The position numbers were made by a program, and so were the translations under genes. Source: Cristatella mucedo (lineage: Eukaryota; Bryozoa; Phylactolaemata; Cristatellidae). From it: a stretch of DNA of 64,000 nucleotides. The notes beneath the pieces were generated by a model that made no database searches, was not told the DNA's origin, and saw nothing but the letters and a program-made list of their open reading frames with translations. Below are positions 1 to 10,515 of the stretch, one piece after another (the first letter of the stretch is position 1; every line of letters starts with the position of its first letter). The stretch lies in the NCBI GenBank assembly GCA_009760855.2, contig WPIO01000154.1, positions 744,001 to 808,000 on the forward strand, written 5' to 3'.

Positions 1-332
1 CGCAACACAAGGAACGGTATTTATTAAAGGTTCGCGGCATTAGGAAGGTTGAGAAGCCACCGGTCTAAATGATGCTTTCGCGAGGCTGGTTTATCAGCCG
101 CCGATAATTTGGACACCGATAATCCGGCGACGACTAAGTGCTTGAATGGAGCCACTTCTCTCCGAACCGAGTGGCAATCAAATAGTAATAATAGTAATAC
201 TAATAATGTAAGGAATGATAATATAATTCTTACGAAGCCGAGCGGCACTGTCACTTTGTTCAGCTAGGTCGGGAAAAGCCGCCCAAGAATGGACGCCATC
301 TTGACTGATCCGGGACGTCAACAGCTGATCGT
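1..332. other. unassigned AT/GC-mixed sequence
   Basis: I see no coding pattern or known repeat here. A short run of TAATAATA-like sequence at about 183-206 resembles the LINE-A (ATT)n end but lacks the adjoining hairpin. Confidence 0.4.
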
Positions 333-500
333 AGCCGAAGGAGGTAGGTAAGGTGCTCGCTCTTCTCGACCCAGGCGGTGGGTTCGAGTCCTGAGCAGTG
401 GCCGGTCATTTATTGCTAACTGCGAGCGCTGGTTATGGCCACTAAGGCTCTTCTGCCGCTATACGCACGAGGCTGCTGAATCAGCGCGACCTTCAACTTG
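333..500 (+). mobile_element. SINE-2 (tRNA-derived SINE)
   Basis: The head reads GGTAAGGTGCTCGC (A-box-like) and then GGTTCGAGTCC, a good pol III B box at about 371-381. The tail carries the family signature: AAGGCTCTTCTGCCGCTATA and then GAGGCTGCTGAATCAGC. Its layout matches the other SINE-2 copies at 29.1, 44.2 and 51.5 kb. Confidence 0.8.
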
Positions 501-1139
501 AAGCTGCATCCTAGTCCAGGTACGGTGACCGGAGAGGCGAGCTGGGGCGATCGGATGGAGCCTCCGAAATCCGAGAGACGTTCTAAAAATTCTTGGGCTC
601 TCGCTCCAGCTTCTCCGTGGATGCTGAAACGTTAGCGGTTGCTTTCTACATCAGCCAGGTTGTGACTGCTGAGATATTATTCGCGGTTTCTGAATTATGA
701 CGGCTATTATATTATTAGTTATATATAAATATATATAAATATAAATAAATATAGATATATATATATATATATTAATTATTATGACAGCTAGGAGCGCGGT
801 CGCGAGATGATCTGCGGTTAGCAAGCGTGAGGAATCCGAAGTAACGTCCGTCAGTCGAGCTCCTGGCTTTGCGCCAGGCAGGAGTGGCGCCCGCTGTTGG
901 CTTTTCGCTGGTCGCAACTTGAGCGGCGCTCGGCGCTCCGGGCTGAGATGCTAGAGACGCGGCTGCGGCTGCGGCTGGTGCTGCCGCCGCTGACGGACGC
1001 CTGCGACCCTTCGCCGCTTTCCAGAATGCTACTTCTCGGCGCTACTGCGATGCGGACTCGCTATCTTAACGTATTGTCACTCTTCGTTGCAACCGCGCTC
1101 CGAACGTGTCGGCGTGCGCGAGTGCGTGCATTTTGACCG
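501..1139. other. unassigned; contains AT microsatellite
   Basis: No gene is recognised. A TA/TAAA-rich microsatellite lies at about 715-780. The 860-1080 part is GC-rich with CGGCTG-type repeats and gives chance open frames on both strands. Confidence 0.4.
715..780. repeat. (TA)n / (TATAAA)n microsatellite
   Basis: A nearly pure A/T stretch made of TATATAAA and ATATAT units. Confidence 0.85.
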
Positions 1140-1182
1140 GCCTGCGCTCACAAGCCGCAAGCCACGGCTTGTGAGCGCAGGC
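1140..1182. repeat. perfect 18-bp inverted repeat, 7-nt loop
   Basis: The arm at 1140-1157 (GCCTGCGCTCACAAGCCG) is exactly reverse-complementary to 1165-1182, with the loop CAAGCCA between. The stem is GC-rich. No T-run follows it, so it does not look like a simple terminator. Confidence 0.85.
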
Positions 1183-1320
1183 TCGCAGCTGCGTCGGCGT
1201 TTGTCGCGCGTCGGCGTGGGAGCCAGCGCTGCTACGAGCGCTGCGTTTGAGGCCCCAAGTTGTATGCACGAGTGCACGAGTCGACTGAGTGCGTGCCGAT
1301 GAGCGTCGTTTGTGGCGGGG

Positions 1321-1440
1321 AATAATAATAATAATAATAATAACGATACATTTGTATGTCGCCCTCAAAGAACTCAATCTCTCTTAGCCACTTTACATTT
1401 GCCGCGCGAGGAAGCCTGATTGAACGGTCAACGGTTGCAC
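1321..1440 (-). mobile_element. LINE-A 3' tail fragment
   Basis: The fragment begins with (AAT)n at 1321-1342. It then has the reverse of the tail hairpin (CGCCCTCAAAGAACTCAATC, then CTTTACATTTGC). The body of the element is missing, so it is strongly 5'-truncated. Confidence 0.8.
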
Positions 1441-1609
1441 GCTCAACGTCATCAAGTGTAGCATTGTTAGATGTGACGTGCATAGGGTGTTGTGTGTGTG
1501 CCTGTTGCTTTTCGGCCACTGGTGTGTGCCCCGCTCTCGGCGGGTGGTTGGACGGTTGTCTCGGTGCAGCCTTGGATGTGGGCTGCCGTTTGGGCGGTTG
1601 GCTCGGTGC

Positions 1610-2000
1610 GGCCTTCGTACCTAGCTGAACTGCTGCATCAGTTTCAGCCTGTTCGCGCCCTCAGGTCCTGTGTGGACAATAATTTAGCTGTCCCATTCCT
1701 CCACTTAAAGACAGTTGGCGACAGAAGCTTTAGCTCTGCAGGTCCTAGACTGTGGAACTCGCTTCCACAATTCTTACGCAACGACAACTACTCTCCAACT
1801 GCCGACTAAGGCATATCTTTTTCAGCGGTCCTGAACTGCTACTTCTATGCTACTCACTACCTCAACTGCTCTCCTGTCTCTGCTATGCTTCCGACTTTCT
1901 CTTTGTTGCGTGAGACAAAGTCTGTTGGCTACCGAATGCGTACCGAAAGCCGCTTAGGCTGTGAGTGCGCTATACAAAACTCTCCTGCGTAACACCCGCA
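1610..2000 (+). mobile_element. LINE-B 3' end (ORF2 C-terminus and 3' UTR)
   Basis: A frame encodes FSSAGPRLWNSLPQFLRND, the conserved C-terminal block of L2/CR1-group ORF2 proteins, and ends near 1809. The following sequence (TTTGTTGCGTGAGACAAAGT, then GTTGGCTACCGAATGC) recurs at 47.6 kb on the plus strand and at 51.9 and 55.3 kb on the minus strand, which defines this second LINE family. Confidence 0.75.
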
Positions 2001-2650
2001 TGGTCTTTATGACTTTGTGGAGTTACTGACGGAGATACATGTGGGCACGTGGCCCACCACGGTGGCTCACCACGGATGCACTCCATAATCTGTGGTGAGT
2101 CAGCCCGTAGCTTATATATGTACCCGCTGGGGGGGGGGGGAATAAAGATTGAGTCTCGTTCACCGCTCACGTCCGCCTGCTCATGTCTTCGCGTCTCCGT
2201 GAGACTCCACTAGCGCTGCGAGAGCCGGAGACACAGAAACATAACAAGGGTCAGCAGGCAAATGCGGTTAGCGGCAGCATTCGAAGTGTCAGCATCGCGA
2301 CACGAGACGGGAACAGATTAGCTGCATTCGCGCAGACTCCCCGCAAAGCGTGCTTTCACGGCGCGTTATCATGACTTCTGCCTTCTGCTGAGCGCTGGTC
2401 GTGCTGCCTTTCCCAGCTAGCTGTCTTCCTTGTAGGCCCCAAGTTGAGCACGACGTACTAGAGGCGCTCGGTTGATGACGTCATGTGGAGTTAGTTGCTG
2501 CTGCTGCTGTCGCTGCTGCTAGAAGCAGCAGCGACACAATCTTGTCGGTCATTCGTCGCTGGCGGCCCGGCCCGTCTCTTGAACAGTCCTCGGCCCTTCA
2601 CCTCTCTAGATTGGCGAGCCAAGCCAGCTAGGGAATATAAATATAAATAT
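2001..2650. other. unassigned; G-run and CTG/CAG hairpin
   Basis: No gene is recognised. There is a G-run at about 2130-2140. GTCGCTGCTGCT (2509-2520) pairs exactly with 2524-2535 across a 3-base loop, giving a CTG/CAG hairpin. Confidence 0.4.
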
Positions 2651-2654
2651 AAAC

Positions 2655-2792
2655 AAATACAATTCATTTGTATAGTGCTACAAGAGAACTTAATCTCTAT
2701 TCAGGCGCTTGACGTATGCCTCGGGGCTCGAGCCCACGACCTCAGCTAGACCTCGGTCGGGGCGAGCACTTTGACCGCAGGAACAAACCAGC
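2655..2792 (-). mobile_element. SINE-1 (tRNA-derived, LINE-A-like tail)
   Basis: Read on the minus strand, it ends in GCGCCTGAATAGAGATTAAG, then TTCTCT, then a short A/T end. The tRNA-like head (TGCTCGCC, then GGTCGTGGGCTCGAGCCC) is at 2710-2770. It matches the copies at 19.3, 39.7 and 46.7 kb. Confidence 0.85.
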
Positions 2793-3439
2793 TCGGAATC
2801 CCACGAACCTCGCTCGCCGCAAGAAGCAGCGTCACGTTCATTCAGAACGGTGCAAAGAGCCACCTGCGTCGCTTCGCGCGCATCCACTAGCAAACGGCGG
2901 GGCCACGCTATCGTTTTTCGTTCGCACCGGCCTATCTTCGGAGTATTTGAGGAGTATCGGTGGGCGGAGCGGACCGCCGATAACGGCTCGGAAGCCCTCA
3001 AAGCAGTATTTAGCGGATGTACTCTTGGCCGAAGCGTGGCCGATTGCACAAATTCATACTTGCCTATGGGCAACTGTTTCTCAATTGAGATATAGTGTAA
3101 TCGAACCCGTCTGCAGCTCACACTCAGTGAGACGATTGTCTAGGCCTAGAGCGAAGCTGAGCTTACGGTGAGGTCATCTCAACCTACCACGGCAGGGGGT
3201 TGTCATGTGGCTGGCACAGCACGACTTAGTTTCTCATTTTCAGAGTGACTCCCTTCAGAGGAAACGTATTAACCAATGGCCAGAGGAAGAGGTTATGCAT
3301 ATATAAGAGCGAGAACCAAGCCATCTCCAAGGAAGTTAACTAAACATGGTTTTTTTTAAACGCCTACGTATACTAGATACGGCAAGGTATTGTGGGTCCC
3401 TCCCGAGGGTACACACCGAAGCTGCGATACAAATGGATT

Positions 3440-3440
<1 letters not shown>
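2793..3440. other. unassigned sequence
   Basis: Overlapping open frames occur on both strands (2690-3171), but none shows a recognisable domain. Their coding signal is weak, and they overlap the SINE, so I do not call a gene. Confidence 0.4.
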
Positions 3441-3523
<83 letters not shown>

Positions 3524-3572
3524 GCACGCGCGCACACACACACACACACACACATACACACACATATATATA
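3441..3572. repeat. (CA)n microsatellite
   Basis: Over 100 bases of CACACA with a few ACG and ACAT interruptions, ending in TATATATA. The polyhistidine/polycysteine frames here are artefacts of the repeat. Confidence 0.95.
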
Positions 3573-3576
3573 TACA

Positions 3577-5205
3577 ATACGCTTAATAAAGCGCCCTCGA
3601 AGAACTCAATCTCTTTCTAGGAGCTTTACATTAGCTGCAAAGGAAACACGGTCGAATGGCTAGTGGTAGCATCCCGGATAAAAAAAAAAAGAATAACATG
3701 TGTAGGGATTACTACGCACAGGGTAGCATGCAAGTGTCAAGGCTAATGGCAGCCTGCTCAGTGTCAGCACGCATGAGCACGTAAAGGACGAATCACGGGG
3801 ACCCACTGGAGGCTGTCGTAAATAGGTGCGTTTTTAGTTTGTTTTTAAATTTGGTCAAGTCAGGAGACGTCGTCATGCATACAAGTTAGAATTGAGTTCC
3901 TGGCTTTGGGAGCAAGCGAACTAAAGGCAAGGTCTCCAAAGGATTTGAGATTTGTACGAGGTATAGGTAAACAGTTAGATTCCGAAAAGCGGGTGTTACG
4001 ATGGTTGGCCTGGTGGGAGAGTAGATATGACAGGTTGGCTGGAGCCGAAGAATGAAGGGACCTAAAAGTCAGTGACAAAACCTTGAAGTCAATACGTTGC
4101 TTGGCTGATAGCTAGTGCATGTCAGAGAGAAGTGGTGTGACGTGGCAATAATAATAATAATGCACTTGATAAAGCGCCCTCAGAGAACTCAATCTCTCTC
4201 TAGGCGCATTACATTTGCTGCAAAGGGAAGCAAATTGAAGGGTGAGTAATATCATGCTTGATAAACAAACAACATGAATAATATGGTTAGTGGTGACATG
4301 CACAGAGTCAGCATGCAAATGTGGTTAGTGGCAGCATGCACAGTGTCAGCACGCATAAGCACATGAAGGACGAATCACAGGGACCCACTAAATGCTGTCC
4401 TAAATAGTTGTGGCAACTGCGACGCTCACAACAGATAAGCCTAGCTGCAGAGTTTTGCACCAGCTGTCAGCGCCTGATTGCACATGCCGTTAGGCCAGCA
4501 AGCAGTGAGTTACAGAAGTCAAGACGGGATGTCACAAATGCATGGACCAACTTAGATGTGGTATCATTGTCTAAATAAGCCTAAATTGTAGCAATGTTAT
4601 GCAGTTCAAAGTAAACAGACTTGGCTGTGGAGCTGATGTGGTCGTCTAACGAAAGGTCACTTTGGAACACGACACCTAGATTTCATGCAGATTCAACGGA
4701 AGATATGCTGGCAAGCCGATTTTGAGGCTTAAACTTTCGAGTTTCCGAGTCAGATTTGGTTTGCTTATAACTAGTACGTTGGTTTTATTGTCATTCAATT
4801 TGAGAAAGCTAGCTGCCATCCATGTGCGGATGTCAACAACACATTCGGCAAGCAGTTGAGAGAATTCTACATGCTGGAGGGCTGGGAGGGATCAAAGCAA
4901 AGGTACAACTGAGTGTCATCCGCATAGAAGTGAAAGCCTAGATTGTGCTTGGCAATCACATCAGCAAGAGGGCGAGTGTAAACCGTGAAAAGAACCAGAC
5001 CTAGCACGGAGCCCGGAGGTACCCCATATGTCAGAGGTTCCTCAGAAGATCTTCGTCCGCTCACATCAACACTCTGGAGTCTCCCACTGAGATATGACCA
5101 GAACCATTGCAATGCAGTGCAAATAAGACCCAGGCGAGATGAGGGGTGCTCAAGAAGGACTTGGCGACCGATAGTATCAAAAGCTGCCGAAAGATCCCTC
5201 TCTCT
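3577..5205 (-). mobile_element. LINE-A copy, 5'-truncated, split by a nested LINE-A tail
   Basis: The 3' hairpin is at 3577-3660 and the RT region runs to 5205. Minus-strand translation in the 5' part gives SAAFDTI, GVPPGSVLG (the QGSVLGP motif with one change) and FYADDTQL, the RT catalytic box. The host copy is interrupted at 4149-4409 by another LINE-A 3' fragment. A (CT)n/(TA)n tract abuts the 5' end right after the AAFDTI codons. Confidence 0.88.
4149..4409 (-). mobile_element. nested LINE-A 3' fragment with 7-bp target duplication
   Basis: This is a 5'-truncated tail of about 261 bp. It begins with (TAA)n and GCACTTGATAAAGCGCCCTC and is flanked by GTGGCAA at 4142-4148 and at 4410-4416. 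The host LINE sequence resumes in register after it (CTGCGACGCTCAC). Confidence 0.8.
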
Positions 5206-5209
5206 CTCG

Positions 5210-5282
<73 letters not shown>
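5196..5282. repeat. (CT)n then (TA)n microsatellite
   Basis: A short CTCTCTCTCTCG run passes into about 68 bases of pure TATATA, at the 5' edge of the 3.6-5.2 kb LINE-A copy. Confidence 0.95.
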
Positions 5283-5287
<5 letters not shown>

Positions 5288-5679
5288 CCCAATAGAGGCA
5301 ACATCGTGATTGTGTGCAGAACTGCATATCTATGGCATGACAGTGCAGCCTGCTTTGGTCTTAAGACGTTCAGTGGTCATGACCTGAGCTAGCTTGGCTT
5401 TCATCATTCCATAGTTTGCGTAAGCCGGTGGGAAGTGAACTGACACCGGCCGCCTTTCATTGGTGCTGAATGGTCTCTTGAATGGAAATCGCATATGCAT
5501 ACATAACTAGATGTTTCGCTCAGCGAATTTCTTAGGGCATAGACATGTAACATTGTAAGAGAACACGGGACCTTAAAGGATGGTAAACAGGCAATGCACA
5601 CGGCTTTCATCGGTCCAAGCAAGCGTCGTTGCAATAAAAACAGGTTGAATTGTGCAAAAGAAAGCGATTCCACTAATCA
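5283..5679. other. unassigned, apparently single-copy sequence
   Basis: I see no gene and no match to the repeat families found elsewhere in the window. Confidence 0.4.
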
Positions 5680-5790
5680 TTTGGTCATGCTTTCTTTTTA
5701 CAGCAGTTGTAAAGTGCCTACAAAGAGATTTAGTTCTCTGAAGGTGCTATACCAATGTATTATTTTTAGTATTATTATCACTATTCAATA
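5680..5790 (+). mobile_element. LINE-A 3' tail, solo
   Basis: It reads TTACAGCAGTTGTAAAGTGC, then AAAGAGATTTAGTTCTCTGA, then GTGCTATACCAATG and a degenerate (ATT)n. This is the tail hairpin in sense orientation, with no ORF attached. Confidence 0.75.
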
Positions 5791-5836
5791 GCTTCGATAG
5801 CAACTAAGACTAGCGAACGCAAACGTCGGGTGGAGA

Positions 5837-5837
<1 letters not shown>

Positions 5838-5872
<35 letters not shown>

Positions 5873-5955
5873 GAGGAAGAGAGGGGGAGAGAGAGGGGGA
5901 GAGAGAGGGAGAGAGGGAGAGAGAGAGGGAGAGAGTGAGAGAGAGGGAGAGCAAG
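5838..5955. repeat. (GA)n microsatellite with GGGAGAGA variants
   Basis: A purine-only tract that starts as pure (GA)n and becomes GAGGGAGAGAG-type toward its right end. Confidence 0.95.
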
Positions 5956-7197
5956 TGGTAAGCGCGAAACCCACGAGTCCAGCCGGCGGTGGAGTGGCTT
6001 GCGGAGCGACTGTGGGTAGAATCAGCCTGCCTTAGCGTCGGCGCGCCGGCGTCTAGTCTCGTGACGTCATTGCTCTGTTACCATCTGCTCTTGGAGCTTC
6101 TCTTAAATGAAACAGCTTCCGGTGCACGACAAAACTATCGGTACAGCATGTGAATGCTGAATGTTTTCTAATTGTTCAGACTTAATTGTGTTTAGCCACT
6201 GATGAGAAAACTATGCAAAACCTCGGCGAAAAGCAAAAGTTCAAAACGTATGGTTGCATGCATCTGAGGTGGTGGTGCATTAGGTTAAAAAAACTGGTCG
6301 GTTCGATGAGTTTTCTCTTTGCATTCCAGAGGCGTTCTGCATTTAGAGACTGCGCTCGCTCAGGAGCGGCTGATACGTGAGCAATAGACGTAGACGGACG
6401 TCAGCCTCGTCCCTGGAAGCCACGGAAAGGTGCGCTAGCCCAGCTGACCGCCAGGCAGCCACCGCGCGATACTCTGCCTACACATCTGCCATCTTGGCGA
6501 TTAAGCAGCAAAATAAAGGTGTTTCCCAAACGCCGCTTTGATTGCTGCTGCAACTGGTTTATTCGAACTAATGTTACAAATTTTGCGCAGCAGCAGCAGC
6601 AGCAGCAACTCCGGACCTGCAGTCCTTAAAGGCAGCACGCGTAGCGGGTACTGTGTTTATTGCTGACACGCCACCCCTCCTACCTCTCACCTCTCATTGC
6701 CGCCGCCGCAGCAGCCGCCACCGCTTCGCGAGCCTCGCATCCAATCGGAGAGTCGACAATATAATCACTGTTTTAATTAGCTGCATCTCGTCACTTGAAT
6801 GCGAAAGCTTTTTTTTACATCAGGAATGGATAGCGTTGAAATGCAGAGCAACGGAGGCAGAGAAGAGAAATAGGAGATCCAAAGAGGCGGGAAAACTCGC
6901 AAAGTATCAGCCCGCCGCCGCTGCGGATTTCCCACCGGCGACTTTCGAGCCAACCACAGCCCCGCAATGTCGGCTGCTCCAGGTCGGCTCCGGCCCTCGG
7001 GTACTCGGCAACGCCGCACGCGACAGCCGCGTGACGTTAGCTACAATGACAGCTATCGTCGCGTCACGCGACTCCTCTCATGCTACAATTAGTATGCGAC
7101 CGGCGAAATATCGCGAGTGCTAGCAAGCTCGCGAAAGTCCATCGTGAGACTCCGTCGCGCGTCGTCTGCAGCTTTATCGGCAAGCCGAACAGTTACC

Positions 7198-7233
7198 ATC
7201 GGAGCTCGCGAGTAATTACTCGCGAGCTCCGAT
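7198..7233. repeat. 36-bp perfect palindrome
   Basis: ATCGGAGCTCGCGAGTAA at 7198-7215 is followed at once by its exact reverse complement at 7216-7233, with no spacer. An A/T-only stretch starts right after it. Confidence 0.95.
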
Positions 7234-7345
7234 TACATTATATCCGACTATATTATATATAGTATATTATATTATATATATTATATCATATATATATATA
7301 TATTATAATAATTATATAATATATATATTATAATAAGTAAGTGCA
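7234..7345. repeat. AT-rich (TATA)n tract
   Basis: About 110 bases of TATATTATA-type sequence with very few G or C, next to the palindrome. Confidence 0.9.
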
Positions 7346-8775
7346 TTATTGCGAATAATGGCGCCTAATGGCGCGAGCAGGCGAAAGGCGCGAATTTCGC
7401 GTCTTCGCGTCTGGAAATTACCCGGAATCCTTGAAATTATCAGTCTTAAGGCGAAGGTTGCAAAAGTTGCGATAAGCGGCTGCAATTGGCAGCCAGCGAT
7501 ACGGACATTTAGCGGGATGCGAGAGAGCGGAATTCGCTCTCTTCTTCCATGCGCGCGTTCGCGACGAGTTAGAGCGGCGGGTTGTAGTCCAATCTAGGTC
7601 ACATCCGCTGCGCCCTAAACCGGTAGCAGTCGCCGGCGTCGTCGTGCATTTTGCTGCTGCAAAAAAGAGCTACGTATCCGCACGAGTAACTTGCAGCGAC
7701 CGTCGGCCGCTGTAACTTGACGCATGTCTCTGGGTCTCTCGACTTAGCCGCATGTCTATGTCCACGTCTATGTCTATGAGAGCCAGAGCTGCCCGCGGCA
7801 GCTTCGGCTATCGGCATGCAACCGGACGCAGACGCGGTCAGTCCACCAATCGACTAACGGGCTGAGCCGACGCAAGCACCCTTGCCAGCATCGGCTTTGC
7901 CTTTTCCTAGCTTGGGGCGCCGCTGTCTGGCTGATCACGCGACTCTCGATTGCTTGCTCGCACACCGCTCTCTCCCGCTGTCCGGCTGGCCAGACGCTCC
8001 TTTTTCATCTGCCCGATTTCTCACTCGCTGTACAGAGACGTCTGGCATTAGGAAAGGATTTCGTCTGAAGCACCGACTTGCAAATCATATCGTCTGGGAC
8101 ACGAAATTCCAACATGAACAGTGAACAGCCTCGCTATTCACAAGTGCGCACGCGCATCCACACGCCGCGCGAGCAGGATCAGCGGCCATTAAGCCCAGCG
8201 GGAAGACCCGCGTATTTCGATCCGGATACGGATATGGTTCGATACACATATATCTCGAACCGACCGGATATATAGTGGCTCGAGACCGGCAGCAGCGGCC
8301 AAAGTTGAATGGCTCCAGTCTTTTCATGCTTTGGGCCCTGTATGGCCCTTGAATGTCTACTTGCAGACGGCTGCCATCTGATGTCTGCTTGGTATTATGT
8401 ATGCTTGATGGTACTCTGCAGACGCAACTGGCTGAAGCATGCTCGCCAGAGTGCAACTGCTCGGACGGCTGCGACGACACGACCGTACGCGGCCATGTTT
8501 GTGCGGAAATGCTCGCGCCCCACGTGTTCGCTCCCCAGGCCTCTCGCCGCCGCAGCCGCCGCCGCTGCCGGGGCTGCAGGCGGTGAGAGAGTGAGAGTGC
8601 ACCGGTACGACGATAGACGCCGACGAGCGTCTGTCCTCGGATGACACATCGACTGGCCACTTACCGGACAGGTGGCGACGAGCGAGGCTGATAGCGAGGC
8701 TGATAGAGCGAGGCCTATGCCTAAGCGCTTAAGCGAAGCGGCTTTCGCGGCTCGTCCTCCGGCGGCTCGGCCCCC

Positions 8776-8807
8776 GGGGACCGATAGCGTATCGCTATCG
8801 GGTCCCC
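8776..8807. repeat. imperfect hairpin, 14/15-bp arms
   Basis: GGGGACCGATAGCG (8776-8789) pairs with CGCTATCGGGTCCCC (8793-8807) across a 3-base loop, with one bulged base. Confidence 0.75.
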
Positions 8808-9136
8808 CTCAGCGAGATCAGCAAGACCGGGCGATAGCAATCTTCTCAGAGAGCACTCCTTGCGAGAGGCTCTCTCGTCCGACCGATCGTGCACGATTTC
8901 AGCGGGCGACTCGGATGCCGCACGTCTAGCGACGGGGCGTCGCTCGTCCGCGAGTTTCGGCCGGCCGTGCGGCAGCTGGTACGGCCGTCCGACTCTCCTC
9001 TCGAGCGACTTAGATGACTGCCAGATGGCACAAGGAAAGAGATTCGGTGTAGGGGAGGTCAAACTGGCCCTGGCTCCCACTTTGACCGTCCGAAAGTTGC
9101 GGTCGGGCTCCCTAGGGCGAGGCCGACACGTCTAAC

Positions 9137-9545
9137 ATTTTGTTAGACGACCCCATCAGCTCCACTGTCAAGTCTGCCTACTTTCAGCTACATAACATTG
9201 CTAAGATTCGGGCTTGTATAGATAATGATACCACATCTAAGTTTGTCCATGCATTTGTGACACCCCGTCTTGATTTCAGTAACTCACTGCTCGCAGGCCT
9301 ACCAGCATGTGCGATCAGGCGATTGCAGATGGTGCAAAACTCTCCAGCTAGGCTTGTCTGTCGTGAGCATCGCAGTTGCCACATCACACCACTTCTCGCC
9401 GACCTGCACTAGCTGCACTAGACATAGTCAAGCAACGGATCGATTTCAAGATTTTGTCACTGACTTTTAGGTCTCTTCATTCTTTTGCCCCAGCCTATCT
9501 CTCAGATCTACGCCCCCACCAGGTTAAGCACCGTACCACCCGCTT
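9137..9545 (+). mobile_element. LINE-A ORF2 C-terminal fragment
   Basis: Plus-strand frames read ISSTVKSAYFQLHNIAKIRA, then FVTPRLDFSNSLLAGLPACA, then HITPLLADLH. The fragment lacks RT motifs and its own 3' end. It stops where an oppositely oriented tail begins. Confidence 0.85.
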
Positions 9546-9661
9546 AATAATAATAACGCACTTGATAAAGCGCCCTCAGAGAACTCAATCTCTGTCTCGG
9601 CGCTTTACATTTACTGCAAAGGGAAACGCGATTGAACGGTGAGTAATATCATGCTTGATAT
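9546..9661 (-). mobile_element. LINE-A 3' tail, opposite orientation
   Basis: (AAT)n, then GCACTTGATAAAGCGCCCTC and the rest of the reversed hairpin, ending at ATCATGCTTGATA. It abuts the plus-strand fragment directly, giving a convergent junction. Confidence 0.85.
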
Positions 9662-10095
9662 CTCAGAACAGCCTGCGGTGAACGCTTCGGGGCGGGCGGA
9701 CGCGATTGACGAACACCGACGATGACTGGCAGTAGCTGGCAAGCGACTCTACTGCCCGCCCGCCGAAGAATTCTATGCTCCAGCATCCGCCTTCTCGTCC
9801 GCAAAAACGCACCGCAAAATGGTTGCGGGGGCGCTCGACGATGCAACGATGCAACGGTGACTAAACGGAGAGCACTAGTTTGATTCAGCGGCGGACAGCT
9901 TAGCGAACGGAACTCGCTCGCGGGGGGAGGGTGGCTTCGGCGGCACTAGCAAAAGGCGACATAGCGTGCTATCTGCTGTGTGCTCTTGAGCTGACTGGCG
10001 TAGACTTTCGATATCGAGGTCAAGCGCTTGATTGCTATGTGATTTCAAACGCATTTCACCCAAACCATCGAACGAGCTATTTACTAAAACTCGTC
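9662..10095. other. unassigned sequence
   Basis: No gene or known repeat is recognised. Confidence 0.4.
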
Positions 10096-10141
10096 TATTC
10101 ACTGTCCTCTCTCTCTCTCCTCTCTTTCATCCCATCTCTCA

Positions 10142-10210
<69 letters not shown>

Positions 10211-10515
10211 TATCTCTCCCTGTGTCTATGCCTCTGTCTGGGTCTCGGTCTCTGTCCCTGTCTCTGTCTCTGTGTGTGTCCATCTCTCTGTCTCTCTCTC
10301 TCGCTCTCTATGTCTACAATCTCTATCTCTGTCTATGCCTCTATCTGTGCCTCCGTTTCTGTCTCTGTCTGTCAGTCTGTATCTCTTCTTTCTCTCTCTT
10401 TCTCTCTCTTTTCCCTTTCTCTTCCTCTCTCTCTATCTCTATCTCTCTCTCTCCGTGTGTCTATCTCTTTCTTTCTCTTCTATGTCTCTCTCTCTCCCTC
10501 TCGCTCTCGTCCTCG
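10096..10515. repeat. (CT)n microsatellite with CTGTCTCTGT variants
   Basis: About 420 bases of pyrimidine-rich repeat: pure (CT)n at 10147-10208, then interrupted by TGTCTCTG, TATGTCTA and similar units. Open frames here are Ser/Leu-rich artefacts. Confidence 0.95.

Larger units (their letters stand above)
5956..9136. other. GC-rich unassigned region
   Basis: This is 3 kb without a recognised gene or dispersed repeat. It holds a (GCA)n run at about 6586-6606, the 36-bp palindrome at 7198, an AT tract at 7234-7345 and a hairpin at 8776. Open frames of up to 191 codons overlap on opposite strands, are Arg/Ser/Ala-rich, and show no domain, as expected by chance in GC-rich DNA. Exons of an unknown gene or a CpG-type promoter cannot be excluded. 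Confidence 0.35.

Noticed and set aside
2690-3171. Overlapping 143- and 151-codon frames on opposite strands
   Set aside because: They run through a SINE-1 and show no recognisable protein family.
3336-3663. Poly-Thr/His and poly-Cys/Val frames
   Set aside because: They are artefacts of the (CA)n microsatellite.
6653-7123. 156-codon plus-strand frame
   Set aside because: No motif, low-complexity stretches, and no splice or start context that supports a gene.
8085-8660. 191-codon minus-strand frame in GC-rich DNA
   Set aside because: No domain is seen, composition is Arg/Ser-rich, and several overlapping frames are open on both strands, as expected by chance at high GC.
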